64,000 bases of DNA from Microcystis aeruginosa FD4. GTDB lineage: Bacteria > Cyanobacteriota > Cyanobacteriia > Cyanobacteriales > Microcystaceae. The notes beneath the pieces are model-generated. The model was not told the origin of the DNA. It searched no databases and saw nothing but the letters and a program-made list of their open reading frames with translations. This document shows, piece by piece, positions 16,565-24,859 of this stretch (its first letter is position 1; every line of letters begins with the position of its first letter). A program made the position numbers and the translations under genes. The stretch spans positions 5,270,001 to 5,334,000 of the forward strand of contig NZ_CP046973.1 in assembly GCF_009792235.1 (NCBI RefSeq), read 5' to 3'.

Positions 16565-18091
16565 CTATTTACCTAATTGACTCTCTAAAAATTCTGGCCA
16601 ATTGGGATTAGTGGTGTCTAGGGAAATTAGATAGGGTTGTTCCTTTTCATTAAAAGGTTCTGTTTTCTCAATTTGGGCATTTAAAACCTCGATAGTAGCG
16701 TCAGAAATATCACCTTTTCTAGCGGCAATACGTTGTTTTAAAACTTCTATAGGTGCGTGACAATGGACAATATGAAAAGGAATCCGTAAATTTTGGGCAT
16801 AGGTTAATAAGGGTTCTCGCCAAGCATATTTATCGTAGCGTGCATCGAGAATAACCGGATAACCTAAAGCTATTAAAATTTCGGCTAATTCGGCCAGTCT
16901 AGTGAAGGTTTTTTGACTCATTTCCAGACTATATATGTCTAGACTTCCTGTTTGATTTAATTCAATTCCAGCCAAATGTTTGCGAACTGCATCGGAACGA
17001 ATCTGAATAGCATTAAGATTTTTAGCAATTACTTTCCCTATGGTACTCTTACCCGATCCAGAAAATCCCGACATCAGAATTAATCTCGGTTTCTGCGGTT
17101 GTGTGTACTGCCAAGCTAATTGATAATAATCCTGTGCATCTGCTTTAATTTTCTCGGAAAAACTGTCACCATCAAGCAAAAAACTATTGACTTTTGCCCT
17201 CACATATGCTTGTCTGGTCAGGTAGAGAGGCAAGACTTTTAAACCCTCCCAGTCCGCGGTTTGTTCTAAATAAGTATTCACAAATAAATTAGCGAAATCT
17301 TCTCTCCCCCTAGCGGTTAAATCCATCGCTGTAAAAGCCATATCATACATGACATCAACGAAGCGAAAAGATTCATTAAATTCTATGCGATCAAATAATT
17401 GTATTTCTCCCTGCCACTGACAGATATTATTTAAATGTAAGTCGCCGTGACATTCGCGAATCATCCCTTTTATTTGTCTTTCCTCTAACCAATCTCGGTG
17501 TTCTGCGAAGAATTTATCTGTATAAGCTTTCGTTTCATCGTACTGTTTTTGGGTTTGGACAAAATTAATATATTTCTCAGTTTGTTGGTAGTTTTCATTA
17601 AAAGCTTGTTTAATAATTTCTAAATTGCCAAATTGATTAATGTAGGAATTAGTCAGAGCTTGCCGATGAAATTGTGCCACTTTTTGAGCCAAAGACTCTA
17701 TAGCTTTTTCCGTTAGTTCTCCCCGTTCAAACATTTTACTCAGTAAACATTCTTGGGGAAACTGATTCATTTTTAAAACGTATTCGATCGCTTTTCCTTC
17801 TCCATTTAAACTTATCCTACCCTGTTGATCATTAATTGACAAAACTTCCAGATAGATATTGGCGGCAACTTTTTTATTTAACTCTAGTTCCTGTTCTAGA
17901 TAATATTTTCTCTTTTCTAAAGTGGAGAAATCTAAAAAATTATAATTAACTGGTTTCTTGACTTTATAGGCATAATCTCCTGTCAAGAAGATAATGGAAG
18001 CATGGGTTTGGATAATTTCAAGGGGAATTTTGACAGAATGAGGATAAAAGGCGGGATTTTTTAATTCTTCGATTAATCGGTTGCTATCCAT
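16565..18091 (-). CDS. Two-domain protein: APH-like kinase fold plus P-loop kinase
   Basis: The N-terminal two thirds resemble aminoglycoside/choline phosphotransferase folds, with the Brenner-type ECHGDLHLNNIC and IQLFDRIEFNESFRFVDV segments. The C-terminal third is a P-loop kinase: LILMSGFSGSGKSTIGK (Walker A near residue 345), IRSDAVRKHLAGI, and VILDARYDKYAWR. This fusion is known as bifunctional aminoglycoside phosphotransferase/ATP-binding protein; its substrate has not been established to my knowledge. I prefer the ATG at 18091 (MDSNRLIEELK), 24 bp inside the longest frame, which begins at 18115. Both active sites look intact. Confidence 0.78.
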   Translation of the reverse strand: MDSNRLIEELKNPAFYPHSVKIPLEIIQTHASIIFLTGDYAYKVKKPVNYNFLDFSTLEKRKYYLEQELELNKKVAANIYLEVLSINDQQGRISLNGEGKAIEYVLKMNQFPQECLLSKMFERGELTEKAIESLAQKVAQFHRQALTNSYINQFGNLEIIKQAFNENYQQTEKYINFVQTQKQYDETKAYTDKFFAEHRDWLEERQIKGMIRECHGDLHLNNICQWQGEIQLFDRIEFNESFRFVDVMYDMAFTAMDLTARGREDFANLFVNTYLEQTADWEGLKVLPLYLTRQAYVRAKVNSFLLDGDSFSEKIKADAQDYYQLAWQYTQPQKPRLILMSGFSGSGKSTIGKVIAKNLNAIQIRSDAVRKHLAGIELNQTGSLDIYSLEMSQKTFTRLAELAEILIALGYPVILDARYDKYAWREPLLTYAQNLRIPFHIVHCHAPIEVLKQRIAARKGDISDATIEVLNAQIEKTEPFNEKEQPYLISLDTTNPNWPEFLESQLGK

Positions 18092-18115
18092 AGGGAAAAC
18101 TCCAGTCGGCTGCAT

Positions 18116-18585
18116 CTCATTTTTGTAAATCTACTAAGTTGGGATTTTTAAAGGGAACCCCTCGGTTAAAATTGGGCGTTATTTCTGATTTTATCACTCA
18201 ATCTCGTCCCTTGTGGGATTTTACCCCGCACCCCCCCGTTGGGGAGTGGGAAATGGGGAGAAGGGAGCAGGTTTTTAAAGTTTGATTGGGAGTTAATCGT
18301 ACTATTAAAAACGGATTTGGTGTCAGATGTCCGTGGAGGAAGTACCTCTCCCAAACGCTGGAAAGCATTAGCTTTGCAAGTGGGATGCTGACAACGGGTT
18401 GTTCATACATTTGTACCAGTGTGAGGATGACTGATAATTGCTGATTGTCGGTAAACTGTTGACTATCTAAATTACTCGTTAAGACTGCATGGGAGCGGGG
18501 TCAGCTTTAAGCGAAGGAATTAGGGGTAAAGTTAGTTTTAGATAATTTTGGCACCGGCTATTCCTTCTTAAGTTATATTTATAAG
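18116..18585. other. Intergenic region without recognisable gene
   Basis: About 470 bp upstream of the kinase-like gene. I see low-complexity C- and G-rich runs near 18227-18260 but no convincing coding frame, RNA or IS end. Confidence 0.45.
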
Positions 18586-18819
18586 TAGGGCTGGCTGAAT
18601 AATGGTAAAACCCTTTTAAAATAAGGCTTTTGACCTGTTAAAATCCAATGTTCATGCTGCGAAAATCGGATTGGGACATTCAAAAACCTAGCATTATTCT
18701 TTCTATAGTACACAAACTGGTACAAAAAAGCAGGGCAACAAAGCCTGAAACGACCGGCTACTGACTCGGAGACGACCGACTCCTAACCCCACCAACAAAC
18801 TTTTTGCCGCAAACCCTAA
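18586..18819. repeat. MITE-like repeat family A, diverged copy
   Basis: Left end TAGGGCTGGCTGAATAA and right end ACTTTTTGCCGCAAACCCTAA resemble the ends of the other family A copies (21513, 36564, 58178), but the internal part is different. It may be a decayed or alternative member. Confidence 0.45.
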
Positions 18820-19029
18820 GTACCCCCTCGACAGTTTGAAGATCGATCGAACCTTTATCCAATCTTTACCATCAAAAATCAAGGATTTAGCCATGTTATC
18901 GACTATGATCGGCCTAGGGCAGAATTTGAAGAAGTACAAGGATTTTGGTTTACTCAGGCCTTGAAACCAGAAGATGTGACACAATTGCCGTTAAGTAACG
19001 GTTCCGAATCACACCCAACACTTTATTGA
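18820..19029 (+). pseudogene. C-terminal gene fragment of unknown family
   Basis: Starting directly at the right end of the repeat, 69 codons are open to TGA at 19027-19029 and read like protein: FEDRSNLYPIFTIKNQGFSH, then VIDYDRPRAEFEEVQGFWFT and QALKPEDVTQLPLSNG. There is no start codon, and the frame is closed at the repeat boundary. It is probably the 3' end of a gene that was cut by the repeat. I do not recognise the family. Confidence 0.35.
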
Positions 19030-19112
19030 GAAGATAAATTAACTTAAAGACGAATAAGCCATGGCTTTTGAGGGAGCATATTAACTTATATTTTTGTCGA
19101 GGTGCCGAAAAA

Positions 19113-20930
19113 ATGATTAATAGTCCATCTAATTCCCGTTATCTCCTCATTGTGGAAGATCCTCAAGGTAGAAGAACAATTCCCCTAGAAGAAATGAAAT
19201 ATTCTCTCGGCCGTAAGTCCGATAATCAAATTGTTCTTCGCTCCAAACACGCGTCTCGCTATCATGCGACTTTAATTAAAAAGAGTATTGATCGCCAAAA
19301 ATTTTCCTATTGGATTCTTGATGGTGATTTAGAGGGAAATAAAAGTCATAATGGTATTTATATCAATGGCTCTAAATGCTTAGTCCATGAATTAAAAGAT
19401 GGTGATTTAATTAACTTTGGCTGTGATATAAATGCCAGTTTTCATTTAATAGGCAGTCAAGAAAAAATAGAGCAAGCACCAGTTAAAAGTCCCGAACAGG
19501 TACGAGCGAACCTGACGGACAATGAAGCAAATTATAGCCAGAATAACCTCCATGGGAAAAGTACCTTAATTCTCGATCAGTCCCAATCCCAGATCATTAG
19601 TTTCGATAACAGGATTCAAGACGAATCTTTTCTAGATGTTCTCACGGATTTACCGAATCGTTCTTTCTTTAATGAATATCTCTCAAGCGCTATAAGTAAT
19701 GCTAGAAAAAATAATAAACTGATCGGGCTTTTATTATTGGACATAGAGCGGCTAAGAAATGTCAATAATCAACTAGGTTATCGACTGGGAGATAAACTAT
19801 TAAAAATCCTCAGTGAACGTTTAATAAAAAATTTGCGGTCAGGGGATATCGTCGCTCGTTGGGGAGGGGATGAATTTATTATCCTGCTGCCACAAATTAA
19901 TAATGCTAATGATCTGAAAAAAGTTAGTCAAAGAATTATTAAAACCCTAGAAAATAATTACGAAATCGAAAATCACTCCCTAGCCGTGCGATTAAATTTA
20001 GGTTCAGTTATCTGTCCCCCCGACAGCACAGACAGAAAAGTAATTTTACAGAAACTGGAGGAAAATTTAGTAGCGGTCAAGAATAATATAAATAATAAAT
20101 ACCAGAAAGATTCAGTTAATGTTAACCCGAAAAATCCTCGTAGTTCTAAAGTTGAATATTTTCTCTATCAGGCAATCAGAAATAATGAATTAGCTCTTTA
20201 CTATCAACCGCAAGTTAATATTACTCGGGGGCAAGTGGAAGGATTAGAGGTATTATTGCGCTGGTTACACCCTCGATTCGGATTAATCGCTCCTAATCGT
20301 TTCTTACCCTTAGTCGAAGAAAGCGAGTTAATCCTTGAGCTTAATCGTTGGGTGCTGAAAAATGCCTGTCAACAAGCACAAATATGGCAGCAGCGAGGAT
20401 TATTATACACTCCCATCTCGCTCAATCTGTCCCCGCACCAATTGCGCGATCCCCAGTTCCTCACCATCCTCAAAGAAGTCTTGACTGGAACCAACATCGG
20501 GCCTTCCTTTCTAGAGATGGAAATAACCGAGACAAGTTTGCTAGAAAATAGCGGCGAAACTGGTCGAATTCTTGGGGATTTAGAGAAATTGGGTATTAGT
20601 ATTGTCCTCGATGATTTTGGCAGCGGTTACGCTTCGATCGCCTATCTCGGTCGATTTCCCGTGAAAAAACTGAAAATAGAGCAATCTTTAACGAAAAACC
20701 TGAGTAATAATCCCGATACCCGTTTTATCTCGTCATTGCTGGCGATAGCGAAAAGTTTTCACTTAACAGCGATCGCTAAGGGAGTGGAAACCCAACAACA
20801 ACTAGAAATCCTGCAAGAATTAGGTTGTGAGAGAATCCAAGGCAATCGCATCAGTTGCCCCCTAGCAGTGGAGGAAATGACTAAATTTCTCCATACCCAC
20901 CGCAGCCTGTCAGTAATCAGTGATCAGTGA
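19113..20930 (+). CDS. FHA - GGDEF - EAL protein (cyclic di-GMP signalling)
   Basis: From the ATG at 19113 the protein has 605 residues. Residues 10-115 form a phosphothreonine-binding FHA domain (SLGRKSDNQIVL, SRYHATL). Residues 170-330 form a diguanylate cyclase domain with intact GGDEF (251-255) and an RSGD inhibitory-site motif (242-245) at the usual distance. Residues 345-595 form an EAL domain with GLEVLLRW in place of EALLRW, ETSLLE and DDFGSGYA, but AKGVET at 555-560 where the family has AEGVET. That Glu is a conserved catalytic-site residue, so phosphodiesterase activity is doubtful. A Ser/Thr kinase signal via FHA would control c-di-GMP output. An upstream TTG at 19068 is less likely as start. 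Confidence 0.88.
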   Translation: MINSPSNSRYLLIVEDPQGRRTIPLEEMKYSLGRKSDNQIVLRSKHASRYHATLIKKSIDRQKFSYWILDGDLEGNKSHNGIYINGSKCLVHELKDGDLINFGCDINASFHLIGSQEKIEQAPVKSPEQVRANLTDNEANYSQNNLHGKSTLILDQSQSQIISFDNRIQDESFLDVLTDLPNRSFFNEYLSSAISNARKNNKLIGLLLLDIERLRNVNNQLGYRLGDKLLKILSERLIKNLRSGDIVARWGGDEFIILLPQINNANDLKKVSQRIIKTLENNYEIENHSLAVRLNLGSVICPPDSTDRKVILQKLEENLVAVKNNINNKYQKDSVNVNPKNPRSSKVEYFLYQAIRNNELALYYQPQVNITRGQVEGLEVLLRWLHPRFGLIAPNRFLPLVEESELILELNRWVLKNACQQAQIWQQRGLLYTPISLNLSPHQLRDPQFLTILKEVLTGTNIGPSFLEMEITETSLLENSGETGRILGDLEKLGISIVLDDFGSGYASIAYLGRFPVKKLKIEQSLTKNLSNNPDTRFISSLLAIAKSFHLTAIAKGVETQQQLEILQELGCERIQGNRISCPLAVEEMTKFLHTHRSLSVISDQ

Positions 20931-21046
20931 TCAGTTACCAGTTATCAGCTCTGGGTTTTTAGTCAGGGGTATTAAGTGAGGAGGACGAAATAGCATTAAC
21001 AGTGCTGTCTTCTCACTGATTACTGATTACTGATTACTGATTTTGG
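20914..21046. repeat. STRR-type heptamer repeats forming a large inverted pair
   Basis: TCAGTAATCAGTGATCAG at the end of the preceding gene is mirrored by CTGATTACTGATTACTGA near 21016-21040. The repeats overlap the last codons of the FHA-GGDEF-EAL gene and could fold into a long hairpin, possibly acting as terminator. Confidence 0.55.
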
Positions 21047-21166
21047 TCACTGATTCTGGTATCAAATAGTTACTCATCGAAAATTTTGGGTGGGAAACCC
21101 CGCCGTTCTAGGTTGGCTTTACATTAGAATTAAAAAGACCGTCTCGAAAACCAAGTGGGCGGACAG

Positions 21167-21429
21167 CACCTTGAAAACTCGGCTTAGGGGGTTCCGTTCA
21201 GAAAAGCTTGTCCTGCTAAAAAGTCGCGCGCAACAAGTACAAGAAGCGTTTAGTCAGAACCGTACCGTGGGACACAAGGAATCGGGCTTCTGAAAGGTCG
21301 CGAAAGTCTGTGGACTTTGTGTAAGACAGTACATGGTTTTTTAACCGTGGTATGCAACGGTGGTTGAAGCAGAAACTTAAATCGTGAGGTTTAGGAATCG
21401 CCGCACTTTTAGGGCGGCGAGGATGTCAA
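21167..21429 (+). ncRNA. Orphan IS200/IS605-like right end, possible omega-RNA relic (unit 1)
   Basis: A noncoding block that shares ordered motifs with unit 2 downstream: CACCTTGAAAACT (21167), GGCTTCTG (21285) and GCGAAAGTCTG (21300). It ends in a GC-rich hairpin CGCCGC/GCGGCG followed by TGTCAA, the layout of IS200/IS605 right ends whose transcripts serve as TnpB guide RNAs. No tnpB gene is adjacent. Motifs are seen; RNA function is inference. Confidence 0.45.
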
Positions 21430-21512
21430 TCTAGCGTGAGGCTCTTGCCGAACCTGTCAGCAGCAGCAATTTGTGGCGGCGGGGTGCTGCTGGATCCAGA
21501 GTCTGGTTTAAT

Positions 21513-21729
21513 TAGGGGTGGCTGAATAAATCTAAAAACCTTGTTGGGTAAGACTTTTAGACTTTTGGGAAATCAAAAAGGGCCTTAGCTAGGAGGGAGC
21601 GGGGGGAAAATTCCTGGACTTTTTCCCTGAAAATTAGCTAATTTACCAGATGAAAATGGGGAAAACCCTACACCCTACACCCTACACCCCACACCCTACC
21701 CCCACGAGAAACTTTTTCAGCAGACCCTA
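21513..21729. repeat. MITE-like repeat family A
   Basis: 217 bp with ends TAGGGGTGGCTGAATAA and (inverted) TTAGGGTCTGCTGAAAAAG. Inside it carries tandem ACACCCTAC units. Closely related copies are at 36564, 48549 and 58178. No coding capacity. Confidence 0.75.
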
Positions 21730-21851
21730 ATTACCGAAAAATTGGGTTTAAAGCCTCGCCCTTTTAGGGCGACTTGATATGATGTATGATATTAAAAATA
21801 GCGGGCAGGGTAAGCAACCGCTTAAAAAACCCAGTCATCAACCGATGAACG

Positions 21852-22130
21852 CACCTTGAAAACTAGAGTTATGGGGTTCTATAGGGGAATGCTCCTATAG
21901 GTAAAAGCTCTCAGCGTCAAGTACCAAAGAAACCAATTATTTTAGAGGTTTTGAACTGTATCGTAGGGCATACGAGAACAGGCTTCTGTAAGGGAGCGAA
22001 AGTCTGAGGAGAGAACCACCTCTGGGTTGGGTTTCGCCAGGAATCTAATTCAAGTGGACTCGTTGAGCCAGAAATTCTCAGCAGTGATGCTAGAAGAATC
22101 CACGTCCGTTTACGGCGTGGGGTATGTCAA
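21852..22130 (+). ncRNA. Orphan IS200/IS605-like right end, possible omega-RNA relic (unit 2)
   Basis: Same order of motifs as unit 1: CACCTTGAAAACT (21852-21864), GGCTTCTG (21981), GCGAAAGTCTG (21996-22006), then the terminal hairpin CCACGTCCG/CGGCGTGG and TGTCAA at 22125-22130. Length (279 nt) matches unit 1 (263 nt). It ends 43 bp before the prk start codon, so the prk leader contains the element end. No tnpB is present nearby. Confidence 0.45.
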
Positions 22131-22172
22131 ATACTATGGGTTAACAATTAGTTGTGTATTTAGAGGGAAACT

Positions 22173-23174
22173 ATGGCCAATAAGCCAGAGCGCGTGGTTC
22201 TAATCGGTGTAGCTGGGGACTCCGGCTGTGGGAAATCTACTTTTTTACGTCGTTTGACCGATTTATTCGGGGCCGAGTTTATGACAGTGATCTGTTTAGA
22301 TGACTACCATTGTCTCGATCGCAAACAGAGAAAAGAGGTGGGTGTCACCGCACTCAATCCAAAAGCGAATAACTTTGACCTGATGTACGAGCAGATTAAA
22401 GCTCTCAAGCAAGGTCAAGCCATTAATAAACCTATTTATAATCATGAAACGGGGATGATCGATCCTCCCGAAATCATCGAACCGAATAAGGTAATCGTGA
22501 TCGAGGGACTGCACCCCTTATATGATGAACGAGTCCGGTCCCTATTAGATTTCAGCGTTTATCTCGATATTAGCGATGAAGTCAAAGTTAACTGGAAAAT
22601 TCAACGGGATATGGCCGAGCGCGGTCACACCTATGATGATGTGATGGCGGCCATTAATTCTAGAAAACCCGATTTCAGTGCCTATATCGATCCCCAAAGA
22701 CAGTACGCTGACGTGGTGATTCAAGTGCTACCCACCCAATTACTTGAAGATCACGAAAGTAAATTACTACGGGTCCGTTTAATCCAGAAAGAAGGGGTGG
22801 AAAACTTTGAACCCGCGTATCTGTTTGATGAAGGTTCCACCATCGATTGGCGGCCCTGTGGTCGTAAATTGACCTGCGCTTATCCCGGTATTAAACTCTA
22901 CTATGGTCCAGATGGCTTCTTGGGGAATGAAGTGTCGATTCTGGAACTAGATGGTCAATTCGATAACCTCGAAGAAATGATCTACATCGAAAGCCATTTG
23001 AGCAAAACCGGCACTAAATACTACGGTGAAATGACCGAATTACTGCTCAAACACAAGGATTATCCCGGTTCTACCAATGGTACGGGTTTATTCCAGGTGT
23101 TAGTCGGTCTCAAAATGCGTGAAACCTACGAAAAACTAATGGCAGCCGAAGCAAAAGTGGCAGCCCAAGTCTAG
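22173..23174 (+). CDS. prk: Phosphoribulokinase (Calvin cycle)
   Basis: The 333-residue kinase phosphorylates ribulose-5-phosphate to ribulose-1,5-bisphosphate. The P-loop GVAGDSGCGKST contains the redox-sensitive C19 and is followed by C41 in VICLDDYHCLD. A second Cys pair in WRPCGRKLTCAYPG is the site used in the GAPDH-CP12-PRK complex. IEGLHPLYDERVR and PDFSAYIDPQ complete the substrate site. All four redox Cys are present, so dark inactivation by CP12/thioredoxin is likely. Monocistronic, with a strong terminator directly downstream; upstream lies the second right-end-like unit. Confidence 0.97.
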   Translation: MANKPERVVLIGVAGDSGCGKSTFLRRLTDLFGAEFMTVICLDDYHCLDRKQRKEVGVTALNPKANNFDLMYEQIKALKQGQAINKPIYNHETGMIDPPEIIEPNKVIVIEGLHPLYDERVRSLLDFSVYLDISDEVKVNWKIQRDMAERGHTYDDVMAAINSRKPDFSAYIDPQRQYADVVIQVLPTQLLEDHESKLLRVRLIQKEGVENFEPAYLFDEGSTIDWRPCGRKLTCAYPGIKLYYGPDGFLGNEVSILELDGQFDNLEEMIYIESHLSKTGTKYYGEMTELLLKHKDYPGSTNGTGLFQVLVGLKMRETYEKLMAAEAKVAAQV

Positions 23175-23190
23175 TTTTTAGTTTTGACCG

Positions 23191-23228
23191 AACCGGCATC
23201 CTATATGGTTAGGGTGCCGGTTTTTTTT
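23191..23228 (+). terminator. Rho-independent terminator of prk
   Basis: Perfect stem AACCGGCA/TGCCGGTT with a 16-nt loop followed by eight T. It lies 17 bp after the prk stop and touches the 3' end of the convergent response-regulator gene, so it may end transcription in both directions. Confidence 0.85.
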
Positions 23229-23940
23229 AAGCCACTAATCCCGATCGCAGGGCCAGCACTGCCGCTTGAGTGCGATCATCGACAGAGAGTTTATTTAAGA
23301 GATTGCGGACATGGGTTTTCACCGTGCCGATGGTGATATAGAGTCGGTCGGCAATCTGAGCGTTACTAAAACCCGCGACAATCAGAGCGAGAATTTCTAG
23401 CTCTCGTTCCGTTAGGGGCGCATTTTCCAATAATTGACTATATTCTGGGTCAACGCCGTGAATTGCCACTGTTTTGACCCCGGCAGCCCCACCCACGGCA
23501 ACATTTTGGCGCACTTGTTCCAGGACAATATTGGCGATCGCAGGATCGATCCAGGGATTGCCTTCGTGGGTGCAATAAATCGCCTCGACTAATTTATCGA
23601 CGCTAATATCCTTCATACAGTAGGAATCAGCCCCAGCAGTAAAAGCCGCTAAAACCAGTTCTGGGGTTTTGTGCATGGTTAGCATGAGGATTTTCGTGGC
23701 CAAGCTGTCTTCACCCCGATTTTGTTGGAAGCGTCGCACTAACTCGATCCCATCGATCGTGGGTAAACCTATATCGATGATCGCTACATCGGGTTTAGTC
23801 TCCTCTAGCAATTTCAGTCCCTGTAATCCACTGATCGCTTCTCCCACCACTTGAATACCCTCCCGATACTGGAGAGCCGCCACCAACCCCATGCGGGTTA
23901 GATCGTGATCTTCTATAAGGATAACCCGCACTTTATCCAT
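23227..23940 (-). CDS. NarL/FixJ-type response regulator
   Basis: 237 residues. The receiver domain (1-125) has the acidic pocket EDHD (10-13), phospho-acceptor D56 in IIDIGLP, T in MLTMHK and K in CMKDIS. The C-terminal LuxR-type helix-turn-helix reads LTERELEILALIVAGFSNAQ, then IADRLYITIGTVKTHVRNLL. A roughly 40-residue linker (GGAAGVKTVAIHG...) separates the domains and is longer than usual. No histidine kinase gene is adjacent, so the partner is encoded elsewhere. It is convergent with prk. Confidence 0.92.
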   Translation of the reverse strand: MDKVRVILIEDHDLTRMGLVAALQYREGIQVVGEAISGLQGLKLLEETKPDVAIIDIGLPTIDGIELVRRFQQNRGEDSLATKILMLTMHKTPELVLAAFTAGADSYCMKDISVDKLVEAIYCTHEGNPWIDPAIANIVLEQVRQNVAVGGAAGVKTVAIHGVDPEYSQLLENAPLTERELEILALIVAGFSNAQIADRLYITIGTVKTHVRNLLNKLSVDDRTQAAVLALRSGLVA

Positions 23941-24568
23941 ATTTTTTGACCAGTTTTGCTGAATTAAGCGGGGATTTGATAATTTTTGATTTTGGATTAT
24001 TCAGATTCCCCCCAAACATTGACGTCAATCCGTTCTCCCTTTCTTGAATTCCACTTTCTTATCTTCATTCAGCAATCCCCTTTTTCCGGTTGATTTTATT
24101 TCTATTTACTGAAAGCAGAGCTTGCCAAGATACTCGAATCCTCCTCAAATCTACCCAAATCTACACTTTACTGTTCGTATCTTGGTCTTTACCCTTGCAT
24201 TATAACATCGTTTAAATCTCGATTATATTAAAGATTTAACAGGAATAAATCTTTAATTTTCTTGAATTTTATTTAATATAATCAGAATCTGGTTTAATGA
24301 TTTTTTTAGCCGATATCAACAAAAATATTTTAAGTCAACAAAAAAGATACATGGCTCTTCTCGTTTCTGTGTGGCAGGAAGAAGAATAGGGATAATTTTC
24401 CAGAAATATAGTCTTCAAAGCCTTGCCTAGCAAGACTACTAGGAATAATCAGCACTGATTATCACACAAAGTCGAGAAGAGCCGATACATTTGGAGATTA
24501 ATTAGGATTATTAACTGAATAATAGTATTTAACTATAGATAAAAGTAAATCTTAATCATTATTTTTAT
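23941..24568. other. AT-rich intergenic region with a small inverted-repeat element
   Basis: 628 bp upstream of the response-regulator gene, with several A/T runs and no credible gene. Within it, 24346-24488 is bounded by related inverted ends (separate entry). The part next to 23941 presumably holds the regulator's promoter, but no consensus boxes stand out. Confidence 0.45.
24346..24488. repeat. MITE-like element with ~30-bp imperfect terminal inverted repeats
   Basis: Left end ATACATGGCTCTTCTCG and right end (inverted) ATGTATCGGCTCTTCTCG, each followed by a matching TTTGTGTG-like stretch. The 143-bp unit has no reading frame. A single copy is seen in this window. Confidence 0.5.
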
Positions 24569-24710
24569 TCATGTTATGGACATAGACCATTTTGGTTTAT
24601 TTGTCAATAGTGATCTTACCCATTTTTTTCCTTGGCCGTCACCTCCAATTGGATTGAGGCAGAATTTTTCCCCACTGTGCCAAGGGACTTGCGTGGGAAT
24701 AATATCCCAA

Positions 24711-24816
24711 TCGATCGGAGGGCGCAAGCTTTGCGCCCCTACAGTAACGGATTTTGTCCACAATGTAGGGGCGAACTGCGTTCGCCCAAAAGGTACATTA
24801 TCAAAGCGCAAGTCCC
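24711..24816. repeat. Dispersed repeat family D
   Basis: TCGATCGGAGGGCGCAAGC through CAAAGCGCAAGTCCCC, containing two palindromes (GGGCGCAAGC..GCGCCC and GGGGCGAACTGCGTTCGCCC). A nearly identical 108-bp copy lies at 48324-48432, and its last 20 bp also recur at 48247. Long overlapping frames in this stretch are artefacts of the repeat. Confidence 0.7.
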
Positions 24817-24859
24817 CAATCCAGATAAAAATGGTGTCAGTAGGGAAAAAGCTCACCCC

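Noticed and set aside
21090..21293. 67-codon frame starting ATGGGNP near the repeats
   Set aside because: It overlaps the right-end-like unit 1, has no family resemblance and no conserved start context.
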